DNA of 37,160 nucleotides from Nemertoderma westbladi (GCA_032718475.1 JAUCBJ010005691.1:1-37160), one strand, 5' to 3'; positions 9,401 to 24,471 are shown, counted from the first letter of the stretch. Made by a program: numbers and translations. Notes: generated by a model not told the origin, from the letters alone.

Positions 9401-12400
9401 ATCCTAAATGATACAACATTGGTTTATCCTAAATGATACAACATTGGTTTATCCTAAATGATACAACATTGGTTTATCCTAAATGATACAACATTGGTTT
9501 ATCCTAAATGATACAACATTGGTTTATCCTAAATGATACAACATTGGTTTATCCTAAAAGATACAACAACATTGGTTTATCCTAAATGATACAAAATTGG
9601 TTTATCCTAAATGATACAACATTGGTTTATCCTAAATGATACAACATTGGTTTATCCTAAATGATACAACATTGGTTTATCCTAAATGATACAACATTGG
9701 TTTATCCTAAATGATACAACATTGGTTTATCCTAAAAGATACAACAACATTGGTTTATCCTAAATGATACAACATTGGTATATCCTAAATGATACAACAA
9801 CATTGGTTTATCCCAAATGATACAACATTGGTATATCCTAAATGATACAACATTGGTTTATCCTAAATGATACTGTACAACATTGGTTTATCCTAAATGA
9901 TACTAGAACATTGGTTTATCCTAAATGATACAACAACATTGGTTTATCCTAAAAGATACAACAACATTGGTTTATCCTAAATGATACAACATTGGTATAT
10001 CCTAAATGATACAACATTGGTTTATCCTAAATGATACTACAACATTGGTTTATCCTAAATGATACAACAACATTGGTTTATCCTAAATGATACAACATTG
10101 GTTTATCCTAAATGATACAACATTGGTTTATCCTAAATGATACAACATTGGTTTATCCTAAATGATACAAAAACATTGGTTTATCCTAAATGATACAACA
10201 ACATTGGTCTATCCTAAATGATACAATAACATTGGTCTATCCTAAATGATACAACATTGGTTTATCCTAAATGATACAACATTGGTTTATCCTAAATGAT
10301 ACAACAACATTGGTTTATCCTAAATGATACAACAACATTGGTTTATCCTAAATGATACAACAACATTGGTTTATCCTAAATGATACAACATTGGTTTATC
10401 CTAAATGATACAACATTGGTTTATCCTAAATGATACAACATTGGTTTATCCTAAATGATACAACAACATTGGTCTATCCTAAATGATACAACATTGGTTT
10501 ATCCTAAATGATACAACATTGGTTTATCCTAAATGATACAACAACATTGGTTTATCCTAAATGATACAACAACATTGGTTTATCCTAAATGATACAACAA
10601 CATTGGTTTATCCTAAATGATACAAAAACATTGGTTTATCCTAAATGATACAACATTGGTTTATCCTAAATGATACAACATTGGTTTATCCTAAATGATA
10701 CAACATTGGTTTATCCTAAATGATACAACATTGGTTTATCCTAAATGATACAACATTGGTTTATCCTAAATGATACAACATTGGTTTATCCTAAATGATA
10801 CAACATTGGTTTATCCTAAATGATACAACATTGGTTTATCCTAAAAGATACAACAACATTGGTTTATCCTAAATGATACAAAATTGGTTTATCCTAAATG
10901 ATACAACATTGGTTTATCCTAAATGATACAACATTGGTTTATCCTAAATGATACAACATTGGTTTATCCTAAATGATACAACATTGGTTTATCCTAAATG
11001 ATACAACATTGGTTTATCCTAAAATATACAACAACATTGGTTTATCCTAAATGATACAACATTGGTATATCCTAAATGATACAACAACATTGGTTTATCC
11101 CAAATGATACAACATTGGTATATCCTAAATGATACAACATTGGTTTATCCTAAATGATACTGTACAACATTGGTTTATCCTAAATGATACTAGAACATTG
11201 GTTTATCCTAAATGATACAACAACATTGGTTTATCCTAAAAGATACAACAACATTGGTTTATCCTAAATGATACAACATTGGTATATCCTAAATGATACA
11301 ACATTGGTTTATCCTAAATGATACTACAACATTGGTTTATCCTAAATGATACAACAACATTGGTTTATCCTAAATGATACAACATTGGTTTATCCTAAAT
11401 GATACAACATTGGTTTATCCTAAATGATACAACATTGGTTTATCCTAAATGATACAAAAACATTGGTTTATCCTAAATGATACAACAACATTGGTCTATC
11501 CTAAATGATACAATAACATTGGTCTATCCTAAATGATACAACATTGGTTTATCCTAAATGATACAACATTGGTTTATCCTAAATGATACAACAACATTGG
11601 TTTATCCTAAATGATACAACAACATTGGTTTATCCTAAATGATACAACAACATTGGTTTATCCTAAATGATACAAAAACATTGGTTTATCCTAAATGATA
11701 CAACATTGGTTTATCCTAAATGATACAACATTGGTTTATCCTAAATGATACAACATTGGTTTATCCTAAATGATACAACATTGGTTTATCCTAAATGATA
11801 CAACATTGGTTTATCCTAAATGATACAACATTGGTTTATCCTAAATGATACAACATTGGTTTATCCTAAAAGATACAACAACATTGGTTTATCCTAAATG
11901 ATACAACATTGGTTTATCCTAAATGATACAACATTGGTTTATCCTAAATGATACAACATTGGTTTATCCTAAATGATACAACATTGGTTTATCCTAAATG
12001 ATACAACATTGGTTTATCCTAAAAGATACAACAACATTGGTTTATCCTAAATGATACAACATTGGTATATCCTAAATGATACAACAACATTGGTTTATCC
12101 TAAATGATACAACATTGGTATATCCTAAATGATACAACATTGGTTTATCCTAAATGATACTGTACAACATTGGTTTATCCTAAATGATACTACAATATTG
12201 GTTTATCCTAAATGATACAACAACATTGGTTTATCATAAAAGATACAACAACATTGGTTTATCCTAAATGATACAAAATTGGTATATCCTAAATGATACA
12301 ACATTGGTCTATCCTAAATGATACTACAACATTGGTTTATCCTAAATGATACAACAACATTGGTTTATCCTAAATGATACAACATTGGTTTATCCTAAAT

Positions 12401-15400
12401 GATACAACATTGGTTTATCCTAAATGATACAACATTGGTTTATCCTAAATGATACAAAAACATTGGTTTATCCTAAATGATACAACAACATTGGTCTATC
12501 CTAAATGATACAATAATGGTTTATCCTAAATGATACAACATTGGTTTATCCTAAATGATACAACAACATTGGTTTATCCTAAATGATACAACATTGGTCT
12601 ATCCTAAATGATACAACATTGGTTTATCCTAAATGATACAACATTGGTTTATCCTAAATGATACTGTACAACATTGGTTTATCCTAAATGATACAACAAC
12701 ATTGGTCTATCCTAAATGATACAACAACATTGGTCTATCCTAAATGATACAACATTGTTTATCCTAAATGATACAACATTGGTTTATCCTAAATGATACA
12801 ACATTGGTTTATCCTAAATGATACAACATTGGTTTATCCTAAATGATACAACAACATTGGTTTATCCTAAATGATACAACATTGGTTTATCCTAAATGAT
12901 AGAACAACATTGGTTTATCCTAAATGATACAACATTGGTTTATCCTAAATGATAGAACATTGGTTTATCCTAAATGATACAACATTGGTTTATCCTAAAT
13001 GATACAACAACATTGGTTTATCCTAAATGATAGAACATTGGTTTATCCTAAATGATACAACATTGGTTTATCCTAAATGATAGAACATTGGTTTATCCTA
13101 AATGATAGAACATTGGTTTATCCTAAATGATACAACAACATTGGTTTATCCTAAATGATACAACATTGGTTTATCCTAAATGATACAACATTGGTTTATC
13201 CTAAATGATAGAACATTGGTTTATCCTAAATGATACATCATTGGTTTATCCTAAATGATACAACAACATTGGTTTATCCTAAATGATAGAACATTGGTTT
13301 ATCCTAAATGATACAACATTGGTTTATCCTAAATGATAGAACATTGGTTTATCCTAAATGATAGAACATTGGTTTATCCTAAATGATACAACATTGGTTT
13401 ATCCTAAATGATACAACATTGGTTTATCCTAAATGATACAACATTAGTTTATCCTAAATGATAGAACAACATTGGTTTATCCTAAATGATAGAACATTGG
13501 TTTATCCTAAATGATAGAACATTGGTTTATCCTAAATGATAGAACATTGGTTTATCCTAAATGATACAACATTGGTTTATCCTAAATGATAGAACAACAT
13601 TGGTTTATCCTAAATGATACAACATTGGTTTATCCTAAATGATACAACAACATTGGTTTATCCTAAATGATAGAACATTGGTTTATCCTAAATGATACAA
13701 CATTGGTTTATCCTAAATGATAGAACATTGGTTTATCCTAAATGATACAACAACATTGGTTTATCCTAAATGATACAACATTGGTTTATCCTAAATGATA
13801 GAACATTGGTTTATCCTAAATGATACTGTACAACATTGGTTTATCCTAAATGATACAACATTGGTTTATCCTGAATGATACAACAACATTGGTTTATCCT
13901 AAATGATACAACATTGGTTTATCCTAAATGATACAACAACATTGGTTTATCCTAAATGATACAACAACATTGGTTTATCCTAAATGATACAACAACATTG
14001 GTTTATCCTAAATGATACAACATTGGTTTATCCTAAATGATACAACATTGGTTTATCCTAAATGATACAACAACATTGGTTTATCCTAAATGATACAACA
14101 TTGGTTTATCCTAAATGATACAACATTAGTATATCCTAAATGATACAACATTGGTATATCCTAAATGATACAACATTGGTTTATCCTAAATGATACAACA
14201 TTGGTTTATCCTAAATGATACAACATTGGTTTATCCTAAATGATACAACATTGGTTTATAACTAAATGATACAACATTGGTTTATCCTAAATGATACAAT
14301 ATTGGTTTATCCTAAATGATACAACAACATTGGTTTATCCTAAATGATACAACATTGGTTTATCCTAAATGATACAACAACATTGGTTTATCCTAAATGA
14401 TACAACAACATTAGTTTATCCTAAATGATACAACATTGGTTTATCCTAAATGATACAACAACATTGGTTTATCCTAAATGATACAACATTGGTTTATCCT
14501 AAATGATACAACATTGGTTTATAACTAAATGATACAACATTGGTATATCCCAAATGATACAACATTGGTATATCCTAAATGATACAACATTGGTTTATCC
14601 TAAATGATACAACATTGGTTTATCCTAAATGATACAACATTGGTTTATCCTAAATGATACAACATTGGTTTATAACTAAATGATACAACATTGGTTTATC
14701 CTAAATGATACAATAACATTGGTATATCCTAAATGATACAACGTTGGTTAATCCTAAATGATACAACATTGGTTTATCCTAAATGATACAACATTGGTTT
14801 ATCCTAAATGATACAACAACATTGGTTTATCCTAAATGATACAACAACATTGGTTTATCCTAAATGATACAACAACATTGGTTTATCCTAAATGATACAA
14901 CAACATTGGTTTATCCTAAATGATACAACATTGGTTTATCCTAAATGATACAACATTGGTTTATCCTGAATGATACAACAACATTGGTTTATCCTAAATG
15001 ATACAACATTGGTTTATCCTAAATGATACAACAACATTGGTTTATCCTAAATGATACAACAACATTGGTTTATCCTAAATGATACAACAACATTGGTTTA
15101 TCCTAAATGATACAACATTGGTTTATCCTAAATGATACAACATTGGTTTATCCTAAATGATACAACAACATTGGTTTATCCTAAATGATACAACATTGGT
15201 TTATCCTAAATGATACAACATTAGTATATCCTAAATGATACAACATTGGTATATCCTAAATGATACAACATTGGTTTATCCTAAATGATACAACATTGGT
15301 TTATCCTAAATGATACAACATTGGTTTATCCTAAATGATACAACATTGGTTTATCCTAAATGATACAACATTGGTTTATCCTAAATGATACAACATTGGT

Positions 15401-18400
15401 TTATCCTAAATGATACAACAACATTGGTTTATCCTAAATGATACAACATTGGTTTATCCTAAAATATACAACATTGGTTTATCCTAAATGATACAACATT
15501 GGTTTATCCTAAATGATACAACATTGGTTTATCCTAAATGATACAACAACATTGGTTTATCCTAAATGATACAACAACATTGGTTTATCCTAAATGATAC
15601 AACAACATTGGTTTATCCTAAATGATACAACATTGGTTTATCCTAAATGATACAACAACATTGGTTTATCCTAAATGATACAACAACATTGGTTTATCCT
15701 AAAATATACAACATTGGTATATCCCAAATGATACAACATTGGTTTATCCTAAATGATACAACATTGGTTTATCCTAAATGATACAACAACATTGGTTTAT
15801 CCTAAATGATACAACAACATTAGTTTATCCTAAATGATACAACATTGGTTTATCCTAAATGATACAACAACATTGGTTTATCCTAAATGATACAACATTG
15901 GTTTATCCTAAAAGATACAACAACATTCGTTTATCCTAAATGATACAACATTTGTATATCCCAAATGATACAACATTGGTATATCCTAAATGATACAACA
16001 TTGGTTTATCCTAAATGATACAACATTGGTTTATCCTAAATGATACAACATTGGTTTATCCTAAATGATACAACATTGGTTTATAACTAAATGATACAAC
16101 ATTGGTTTATCCTAAATGATACAACAACATTGGTTTATCCTAAATGATACAACATTGGTTAATCCTAAATGATACAACATTGGTTTATCCTAAATGATAC
16201 AACATTGGTTTATCCTAAATGATACAACAACATTGGTTTATCCTAAATGATACAACAACATTGGTTTATCCTAAATGATACAATAACATTGGTTTATCCT
16301 AAATGATACAACATTGGTTTATCCTAAATGATACAACATTGGTTTATCCTAAATGATACAATAATGGTTTATCCTAAATGATACAACATTGGTCTATCCT
16401 AAATGATACAACATCGGTCTATCCTAAATGATACAAAAACATTGGTTTATCCTAAATGATAGAACATTGGTTTATCCTAAATGATACAACATTGGTTTAT
16501 CCTAAATGATACAATAATGGTTTATCCTAAATGATACAACATTGGTCTATCCTAAATGATACAACATCGGTCTATCCTAAATGATACAAAAACATTGGTT
16601 TATCCTAAATGATACAACATTGGTTTATCCTAAATGATACAACATTGGTTTATCCTAAATGATACAACAACATTGGTTTATCCTAAATGATACTGTACAA
16701 CATTGGTTTATCCTAAATGATACAACAACATTGGTCTATCCTAAATGATACAACATTGGTTTATCCTAAATGATACAACATTGGTTTATCCTAAATGATA
16801 CAACATTGGTTTATCCTGAATGATACAACATTGGTTTATCCTAAATGATACAACATTGATTTATCCTAAATGATACAACATTGGTTTATCCTAAATGATA
16901 CAACAACATTGGTTTATCCTAAATGATACAACATTGGTTTATCCTAAATGATACAACATTGGTTTATCCTAAATGATACAACATTGGTTTATCCTAAATG
17001 ATACAACATTGGTTTATCCTAAATGATACAACATTGGTTTATCCTAAATGATACAACATTGGTTTATCCTAAATGATACAACAACATTGGTTTATCCTAA
17101 ATGATACAACATTGGTTTATCCTAAATGATACAACAACATTGGTTTATCCTAAATGATACAAAAACATTGGTTTATCCTAAATGATACAACATTGGTTTA
17201 TCCTAAATGATACAACATTGGTTTATCCTAAATGATACAACAACATTGGTTTATCCTAAATTATACAACATTGGTTTATCCTAAATGATACAACAACATT
17301 GGTCTATCCTAAATGATACAACATTGGTTTATCCTGAATGATACAACAACATTGGTTTATCCTAAATGATACAACAACATTGGTTTATCCTAAATGATAC
17401 AAAAACATTGGTTTATCCTAAATGATACAAAAACATTGGTTTATCCTAAATGATACAAAAACATTGGTTTATCCTAAATGATACAAAAACATTGGTTTAT
17501 CCTAAATGATACAACATTGGTTTATCCTAAATGATACAACATTGGTTTATCCTAAATGATACAACATTGGTTTATCCTAAATGATACAACATTGGTTTAT
17601 CCTAAATGATACAACAACATTGGTTTATCCTAAATGATACAACATTGGTTTATCCTAAATGATACAACAACATTGGTCTATCCTAAATGATACAACATTG
17701 GTTTATCCTGAATGATACAACAACATTGGTTTATCCTAAATGATACAACAACATTGGTTTATCCTAAATGATACAAAAACATTGGTTTATCCTAAATGAT
17801 ACAAAAACATTGGTTTATCCTAAATGATACAACATTGGTTTATCCTAAATGATACAACATTGGTTTATCCTAAATGATACAACAACATTGGTTTATCCTA
17901 AATGATACAACATTGGTTTATCCTAAATGATACAACATTGGTTTATCCTAAATGATACAACAACATTGGTTTATCCTAAATGATACAACATTGGTTTATC
18001 CTAAATGATACAACAACATTGGTCTATCCTAAATGATACAACATTGGTTTATCCTGAATGATACAACAACATTGGTTTATCCTAAATGATACAACAACAT
18101 TGGTTTATCCTAAATGATACAAAAACATTGGTTTATCCTAAATGATACAAAAACATTGGTTTATCCTAAATGATACAACATTGGTTTATCCTAAATGATA
18201 CAACATTGGTTTATCCTAAATGATACAACAACATTGGTTTATCCTAAATGATACAAAATTGGTTTATCCTAAATGATACAACAACATTGGTCTATCCTAA
18301 ATGATACAACATTGGTTTATCCTGAATGATACAACAACATTGGTTTATCCTAAATGATACTGTACAACATTGGTTTATCCTAAATGAAACAACAACATTG

Positions 18401-21400
18401 GTTTATCCTAAATGATACAACATTGGTTTATCCTAAATGATACTGTACAACATTGGTTTATCCTAAATGATACAACAACATTGGTTTATCCTAAATGATA
18501 CAAAAACGTTGGTTTATCCTAAATGATACAAAAACATTGGTTTATCCTAAATGATACAAAAACATTGGTTTATCCTAAATGATACAAAAACATTGGTTTA
18601 TCCTAAATGATACAACATTGGTTTATCCTAAATGATACAACATTGGTTTATCCTAAATGATACAACATTGGTTTATCCTAAATGATACAACATTGGTTTA
18701 TCCTAAATGATACAACAACATTGGTTTATCCTAAATGATACAACATTGGTTTATCCTAAATGATACAACAACATTGGTCTATCCTAAATGATACAACATT
18801 GGTTTATCCTGAATGATACAACAACATTGGTTTATCCTAAATGATACAACAACATTGGTTTATCCTAAATGATACAAAAACATTGGTTTATCCTAAATGA
18901 TACAAAAACATTGGTTTATCCTAAATGATACAACATTGGTTTATCCTAAATGATACAACATTGGTTTATCCTAAATGATACAACAACATTGGTTTATCCT
19001 AAATGATACAACATTGGTTTATCCTAAATGATACAACATTGGTTTATCCTAAATGATACAACAACATTGGTTTATCCTAAATGATACAACATTGGTTTAT
19101 CCTAAATGATACAACAACATTGGTCTATCCTAAATGATACAACATTGGTTTATCCTGAATGATACAACAACATTGGTTTATCCTAAATGATACAACAACA
19201 TTGGTTTATCCTAAATGATACAAAAACATTGGTTTATCCTAAATGATACAAAAACATTGGTTTATCCTAAATGATACAAAATTGGTTTATCCTAAATGAT
19301 ACAACAACATTGGTCTATCGTAAATGATACAACATTGGTTTATCCTGAATGATACAACAACATTGGTTTATCCTAAATGATACTGTACAACATTGGTTTA
19401 TCCTAAATGAAACAACAACATTGGTTTATCCTAAATGATACAACATTGGTTTATCCTAAATGATACTGTACAACATTGGTTTATCCTAAATGATACAACA
19501 TTGGTTTATCCTAAATGATACAACAACATTGGTTTATCCTAAATGATACAACATTGGTTTATCTAAATGATACAACATTGGTTTATCCTAAATGATACAA
19601 CAACATTGGTTTATCGTAAATGATACAACAACATTGGTTTATCCTAAAAGATACAAGAACATTCCTTTATCCTAAATGATACAACATTGGTATATGCTAA
19701 ATGATACAACATTGGTATATCCTAAATGATACAACATTGGTTTATCCTAAATGATACAACAACATTGGTTTATCCTAAATGATACAACAACATTGGTTTA
19801 TCCTAAATGATACTGTACAACATTAGTTTATAGTTTATCCTAAATGATACAACAACATTGGTCTATCCTAAATGATACAACATTGGTTTATCCTAAATAA
19901 TACAACATTGGTTTATCCTAAATGATACAACATTGGTTTATCCTAAATGATACAACATTGGTTAATACTAAATGATACAACAACATTGGTTTATCCTAAA
20001 AGATACAAGAACATTCCTTTATCCTAAATGATACAACATTGGTATATCCTAAATGATACAACATTGGTATATACTAAATGATACAACATTGGTTTATCCT
20101 AAATGATACAACATTGGTTTATCCTAAATGATACAACATTGGTTTATCCTAAATGATACAACAACATTGGTTTATCCTAAATGATACAACATTGGTTTAT
20201 CCTAAATGATACAACAACATTGGTTTATCCTAAATGATACAACATTGGTTTATCCTAAAAGATACAACAACATTCGTTTATCCTAAATGATACAACATTG
20301 GTATATCCTAAAAGATACAACATTGGTTTATCCTAAATGATACAACATTGGTTTATCCTAAATGATACAACATTGGTTTATCCTAAATGATACAACAACA
20401 TTGGTCTATCCTAAATGATACAACATTGGTTTATCCTAAATGATACAACATTGGTTTATCCTAAATGATACAACATTGGTTTATCCTAAATGATACAACA
20501 TTGGTCTATCCTAAATGATACAACAACATTGATTTATCCTAAATGATACAATAATGGTTTATCCTAAATGATACAACATTGGTTTATCCTAAATGATACA
20601 ACAACATTGGTTTATCCTAAATGATACAACAACATTGGTTTATCCTAAATGATACAACAACATTGGTTTATCCTAAATGATACAACAACATTGGTTTATC
20701 CTAAATGATACAACATTGGTTTATCCTAAATGATACAACATTGGTTTATCATAAATGATACAACAACATTGGTTTATCCTAAATGATACAACATTGGTTT
20801 ATCCTAAATGATACAACAACATTGGTTTATCCTAAATGATACAACATTGGTTTATCATAAATGATACAACAACATTGGTTTATCCTAAATGATACAATAA
20901 TGGTTTATCCTAAATGATACAACATTGGTTTATCCTAAATGATACAACAACATTGGTTTATCCTAAATGATACAACATTGGTTTATCCTAAATGATACTG
21001 TACAACATTGGTTTATCCTAAATGATACAACAACATTGGTTTATCCTAAATGATACAACAACGTTGGTTTATCCTAAATGATACAAAAACATTGGTTTAT
21101 CCTAAATGATACAAAAACATTGGTTTATCCTAAATGATACAAAAACATTGGTTTATCCTAAATGATACAACATTGGTTTATCCTAAATGATACAACATTG
21201 GTTTATCCTAAATGATACAACATTGGTTTATCCTAAATGATACAACATTGGTTTATCCTAAATGATACAACAACATTGGTTTATCCTAAATGATACAACA
21301 TTGGTTTATCCTAAATGATACAACAACATTGGTCTATCCTAAATGATACAACATTGGTTTATCCTGAATGATACAACAACATTGGTTTATCCTAAATGAT

Positions 21401-24346
21401 ACAACAACATTGGTTTATCCTAAATGATACAAAAACATTGGTTTATCCTAAATGATACAAAAACATTGGTTTATCCTAAATGATACAACATTGGTTTATC
21501 CTAAATGATACAACATTGGTTTATCCTAAATGATACAACAACATTGGTTTATCCTAAATGATACAACATTGGTTTATCCTAAATGATACAACATTGGTTT
21601 ATCCTAAATGATACAACAACATTGGTTTATCCTAAATGATACAACATTGGTTTATCCTAAATGATACAACAACATTGGTCTATCCTAAATGATACAACAT
21701 TGGTTTATCCTGAATGATACAACAACATTGGTTTATCCTAAATGATACAACAACATTGGTTTATCCTAAATGATACAAAAACATTGGTTTATCCTAAATG
21801 ATACAAAAACATTGGTTTATCCTAAATGATACAACATTGGTTTATCCTAAATGATACAACATTGGTTTATCCTAAATGATACAACAACATTGGTTTATCC
21901 TAAATGATACAAAATTGGTTTATCCTAAATGATACAACAACATTGGTCTATCGTAAATGATACAACATTGGTTTATCCTGAATGATACAACAACATTGGT
22001 TTATCCTAAATGATACTGTACAACATTGGTTTATCCTAAATGAAACAACAACATTGGTTTATCCTAAATGATACAACATTGGTTTATCCTAAATGATACT
22101 GTACAACATTGGTTTATCCTAAATGATACAACATTGGTTTATCCTAAATGATACAACAACATTGGTTTATCCTAAATGATACAACATTGGTTTATCTAAA
22201 TGATACAACATTGGTTTATCCTAAATGATACAACAACATTGGTTTATCGTAAATGATACAACAACATTGGTTTATCCTAAAAGATACAAGAACATTCCTT
22301 TATCCTAAATGATACAACATTGGTATATGCTAAATGATACAACATTGGTATATCCTAAATGATACAACATTGGTTTATCCTAAATGATACAACAACATTG
22401 GTTTATCCTAAATGATACAACAACATTGGTTTATCCTAAATGATACTGTACAACATTAGTTTATAGTTTATCCTAAATGATACAACAACATTGGTCTATC
22501 CTAAATGATACAACATTGGTTTATCCTAAATAATACAACATTGGTTTATCCTAAATGATACAACATTGGTTTATCCTAAATGATACAACATTGGTTAATA
22601 CTAAATGATACAACAACATTGGTTTATCCTAAAAGATACAAGAACATTCCTTTATCCTAAATGATACAACATTGGTATATCCTAAATGATACAACATTGG
22701 TATATCCTAAATGATACAACATTGGTTTATCCTAAATGATACAACATTGGTTTATCCTAAATGATACAACATTGGTTTATCCTAAATGATACAACAACAT
22801 TGGTTTATCCTAAATGATACAACATTGGTTTATCCTAAATGATACAACAACATTGGTTTATCCTAAATGATACAACATTGGTTTATCCTAAAAGATACAA
22901 CAACATTCGTTTATCCTAAATGATACAACATTGGTATATCCTAAAAGATACAACATTGGTTTATCCTAAATGATACAACATTGGTTTATCCTAAATGATA
23001 CAACATTGGTTTATCCTAAATGATACAACAACATTGGTCTATCCTAAATGATACAACATTGGTTTATCCTAAATGATACAACATTGGTTTATCCTAAATG
23101 ATACAACATTGGTTTATCCTAAATGATACAACATTGGTCTATCCTAAATGATACAACAACATTGATTTATCCTAAATGATACAATAATGGTTTATCCTAA
23201 ATGATACAACATTGGTTTATCCTAAATGATACAACAACATTGGTTTATCCTAAATGATACAACAACATTGGTTTATCCTAAATGATACAACAACATTGGT
23301 TTATCCTAAATGATACAACAACATTGGTTTATCCTAAATGATACAACATTGGTTTATCCTAAATGATACAACATTGGTTTATCATAAATGATACAACAAC
23401 ATTGGTTTATCCTAAATGATACAACATTGGTTTATCCTAAATGATACAACAACATTGGTTTATCCTAAATGATACAACATTGGTTTATCATAAATGATAC
23501 AACAACATTGGTTTATCCTAAATGATACAACATTGGTTTATCCTAAATGATACAACATTGGTTTATCATAAATGATACAACAACATTGGTTTATCCTAAA
23601 TGATACAATAATGGTTTATCCTAAATGATACAACATTGGTTTATCCTAAATGATACAACAACATTGGTTTATCCTAAATGATACAACATTGGTTTATCCT
23701 AAATGATACAACATTGGTTTACCATAAATGATACAACAACATTGGTTTATCCTAAATGATACAACATTGGTTTATCATAAATGATACAACAATATTGGTT
23801 TATCCTAAATGATACAACATTGGTTTATCCTAAATGATACAACATTGGTTTATCCTAAATGATACAACATTGGTTTATCCTAAATGATACAACATTGGTT
23901 TATCCTAAATGATACAACATTGGTTTATCCTAAATGATACAACATTGGTTTATCCTAAATGATACAACATTGGTTTATCCTAAATGATACAACATTGGTT
24001 TATCCTAAATGATACAACAACATTGGTTTATCCTAAATGATACAACATTGGTTTATCCTAAATGATACAACATTGGTTTATCCTAAATGATACAACATTG
24101 GTTTATCCTAAATGATACAACAACATTGGTTTATCCTAAATGATTATGGACATTAGTTTATCCTAAATGATACAACAACATTGGTTTATCCTAAATGATA
24201 CAACATTGGTTTATCCTAAATGATACAACATTGGTTTATCCTAAATGATACAACATTGGTTTATCCTAAATGATACAACAACATTGGTTTATCCTAAATG
24301 ATTATGGACATTAGTTTATCCTAAATGATTATGGACATATAGTTTT
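6412..24346 (-). repeat. 25/28-bp satellite array filling the last arylsulfatase intron
   Basis: About 17.9 kb of uninterrupted tandem repeats. The number of units is roughly 680, estimated from length rather than counted. On the plus strand the unit reads AACATTGGTTTATCCTAAATGATAC, with or without a CAA insertion, giving 25- and 28-bp forms. On the gene's strand the 28-bp form is ATTTAG followed by a near-copy of the first 22 bases of the exon at 5410-6411. Minor variants include GATACAAAAACATT, ATACTGTACAAC, TATAACTAAATG, ATCCTGAATG and TAAAAGATAC. Their order reveals kilobase-scale higher-order duplications. All six frames are closed by stops. The array begins at the exon's acceptor and ends about 10 bp from the donor of the previous exon. 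Confidence 0.98.
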
Positions 24347-24356
24347 CAACATTTAC

Positions 24357-24471
24357 CTTTGGGTGTTTTTCAATGAGATTTTTCGCTTTTTCGACAAAGA
24401 GTGTCGTTGAATAAGTGCCATTCTCGCTCCCTACAGGACGCCCGTTCTCATTTAAATCTATTCCAGAACTC
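24357..24471 (-). CDS. arylsulfatase B-like, internal exon
   Basis: This 115-nt exon lies between a good acceptor (TATTATTTTCAG|G) and a donor (AAAG|GTAAAT at 24351-24356). It enters in phase 2 and leaves in phase 0. It encodes about 38 residues: SSGIDLNENGRPV, then NGTYSTTLFVEKAKNLIEKHPK. This corresponds to the D-x-N/R-G-x-x-V ... YST-x-x-F-x-x-x-A segment of ARSB. NGT is a potential N-glycosylation site. The exon joins in frame to both neighbours, and HPK then DKPMFLY reconstitutes the conserved strand before the active-site histidine. Confidence 0.9.

Noticed and set aside
6412-24346. CRISPR-like regularly spaced repeats
   Set aside because: The repeats are contiguous with no unique spacers, and the window is eukaryotic.
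6412-24346. Centromeric or telomeric satellite
   Set aside because: The unit derives from the adjacent exon and is bounded precisely by one intron's splice sites. The unit does not resemble a telomere repeat.
6412-24346. Functional CCAAT-box array (AACCAATG in each unit)
   Set aside because: The CCAAT word is explained by the exon-derived sequence (CCG changed to CCA). There is no promoter context, so it was not raised as a finding.
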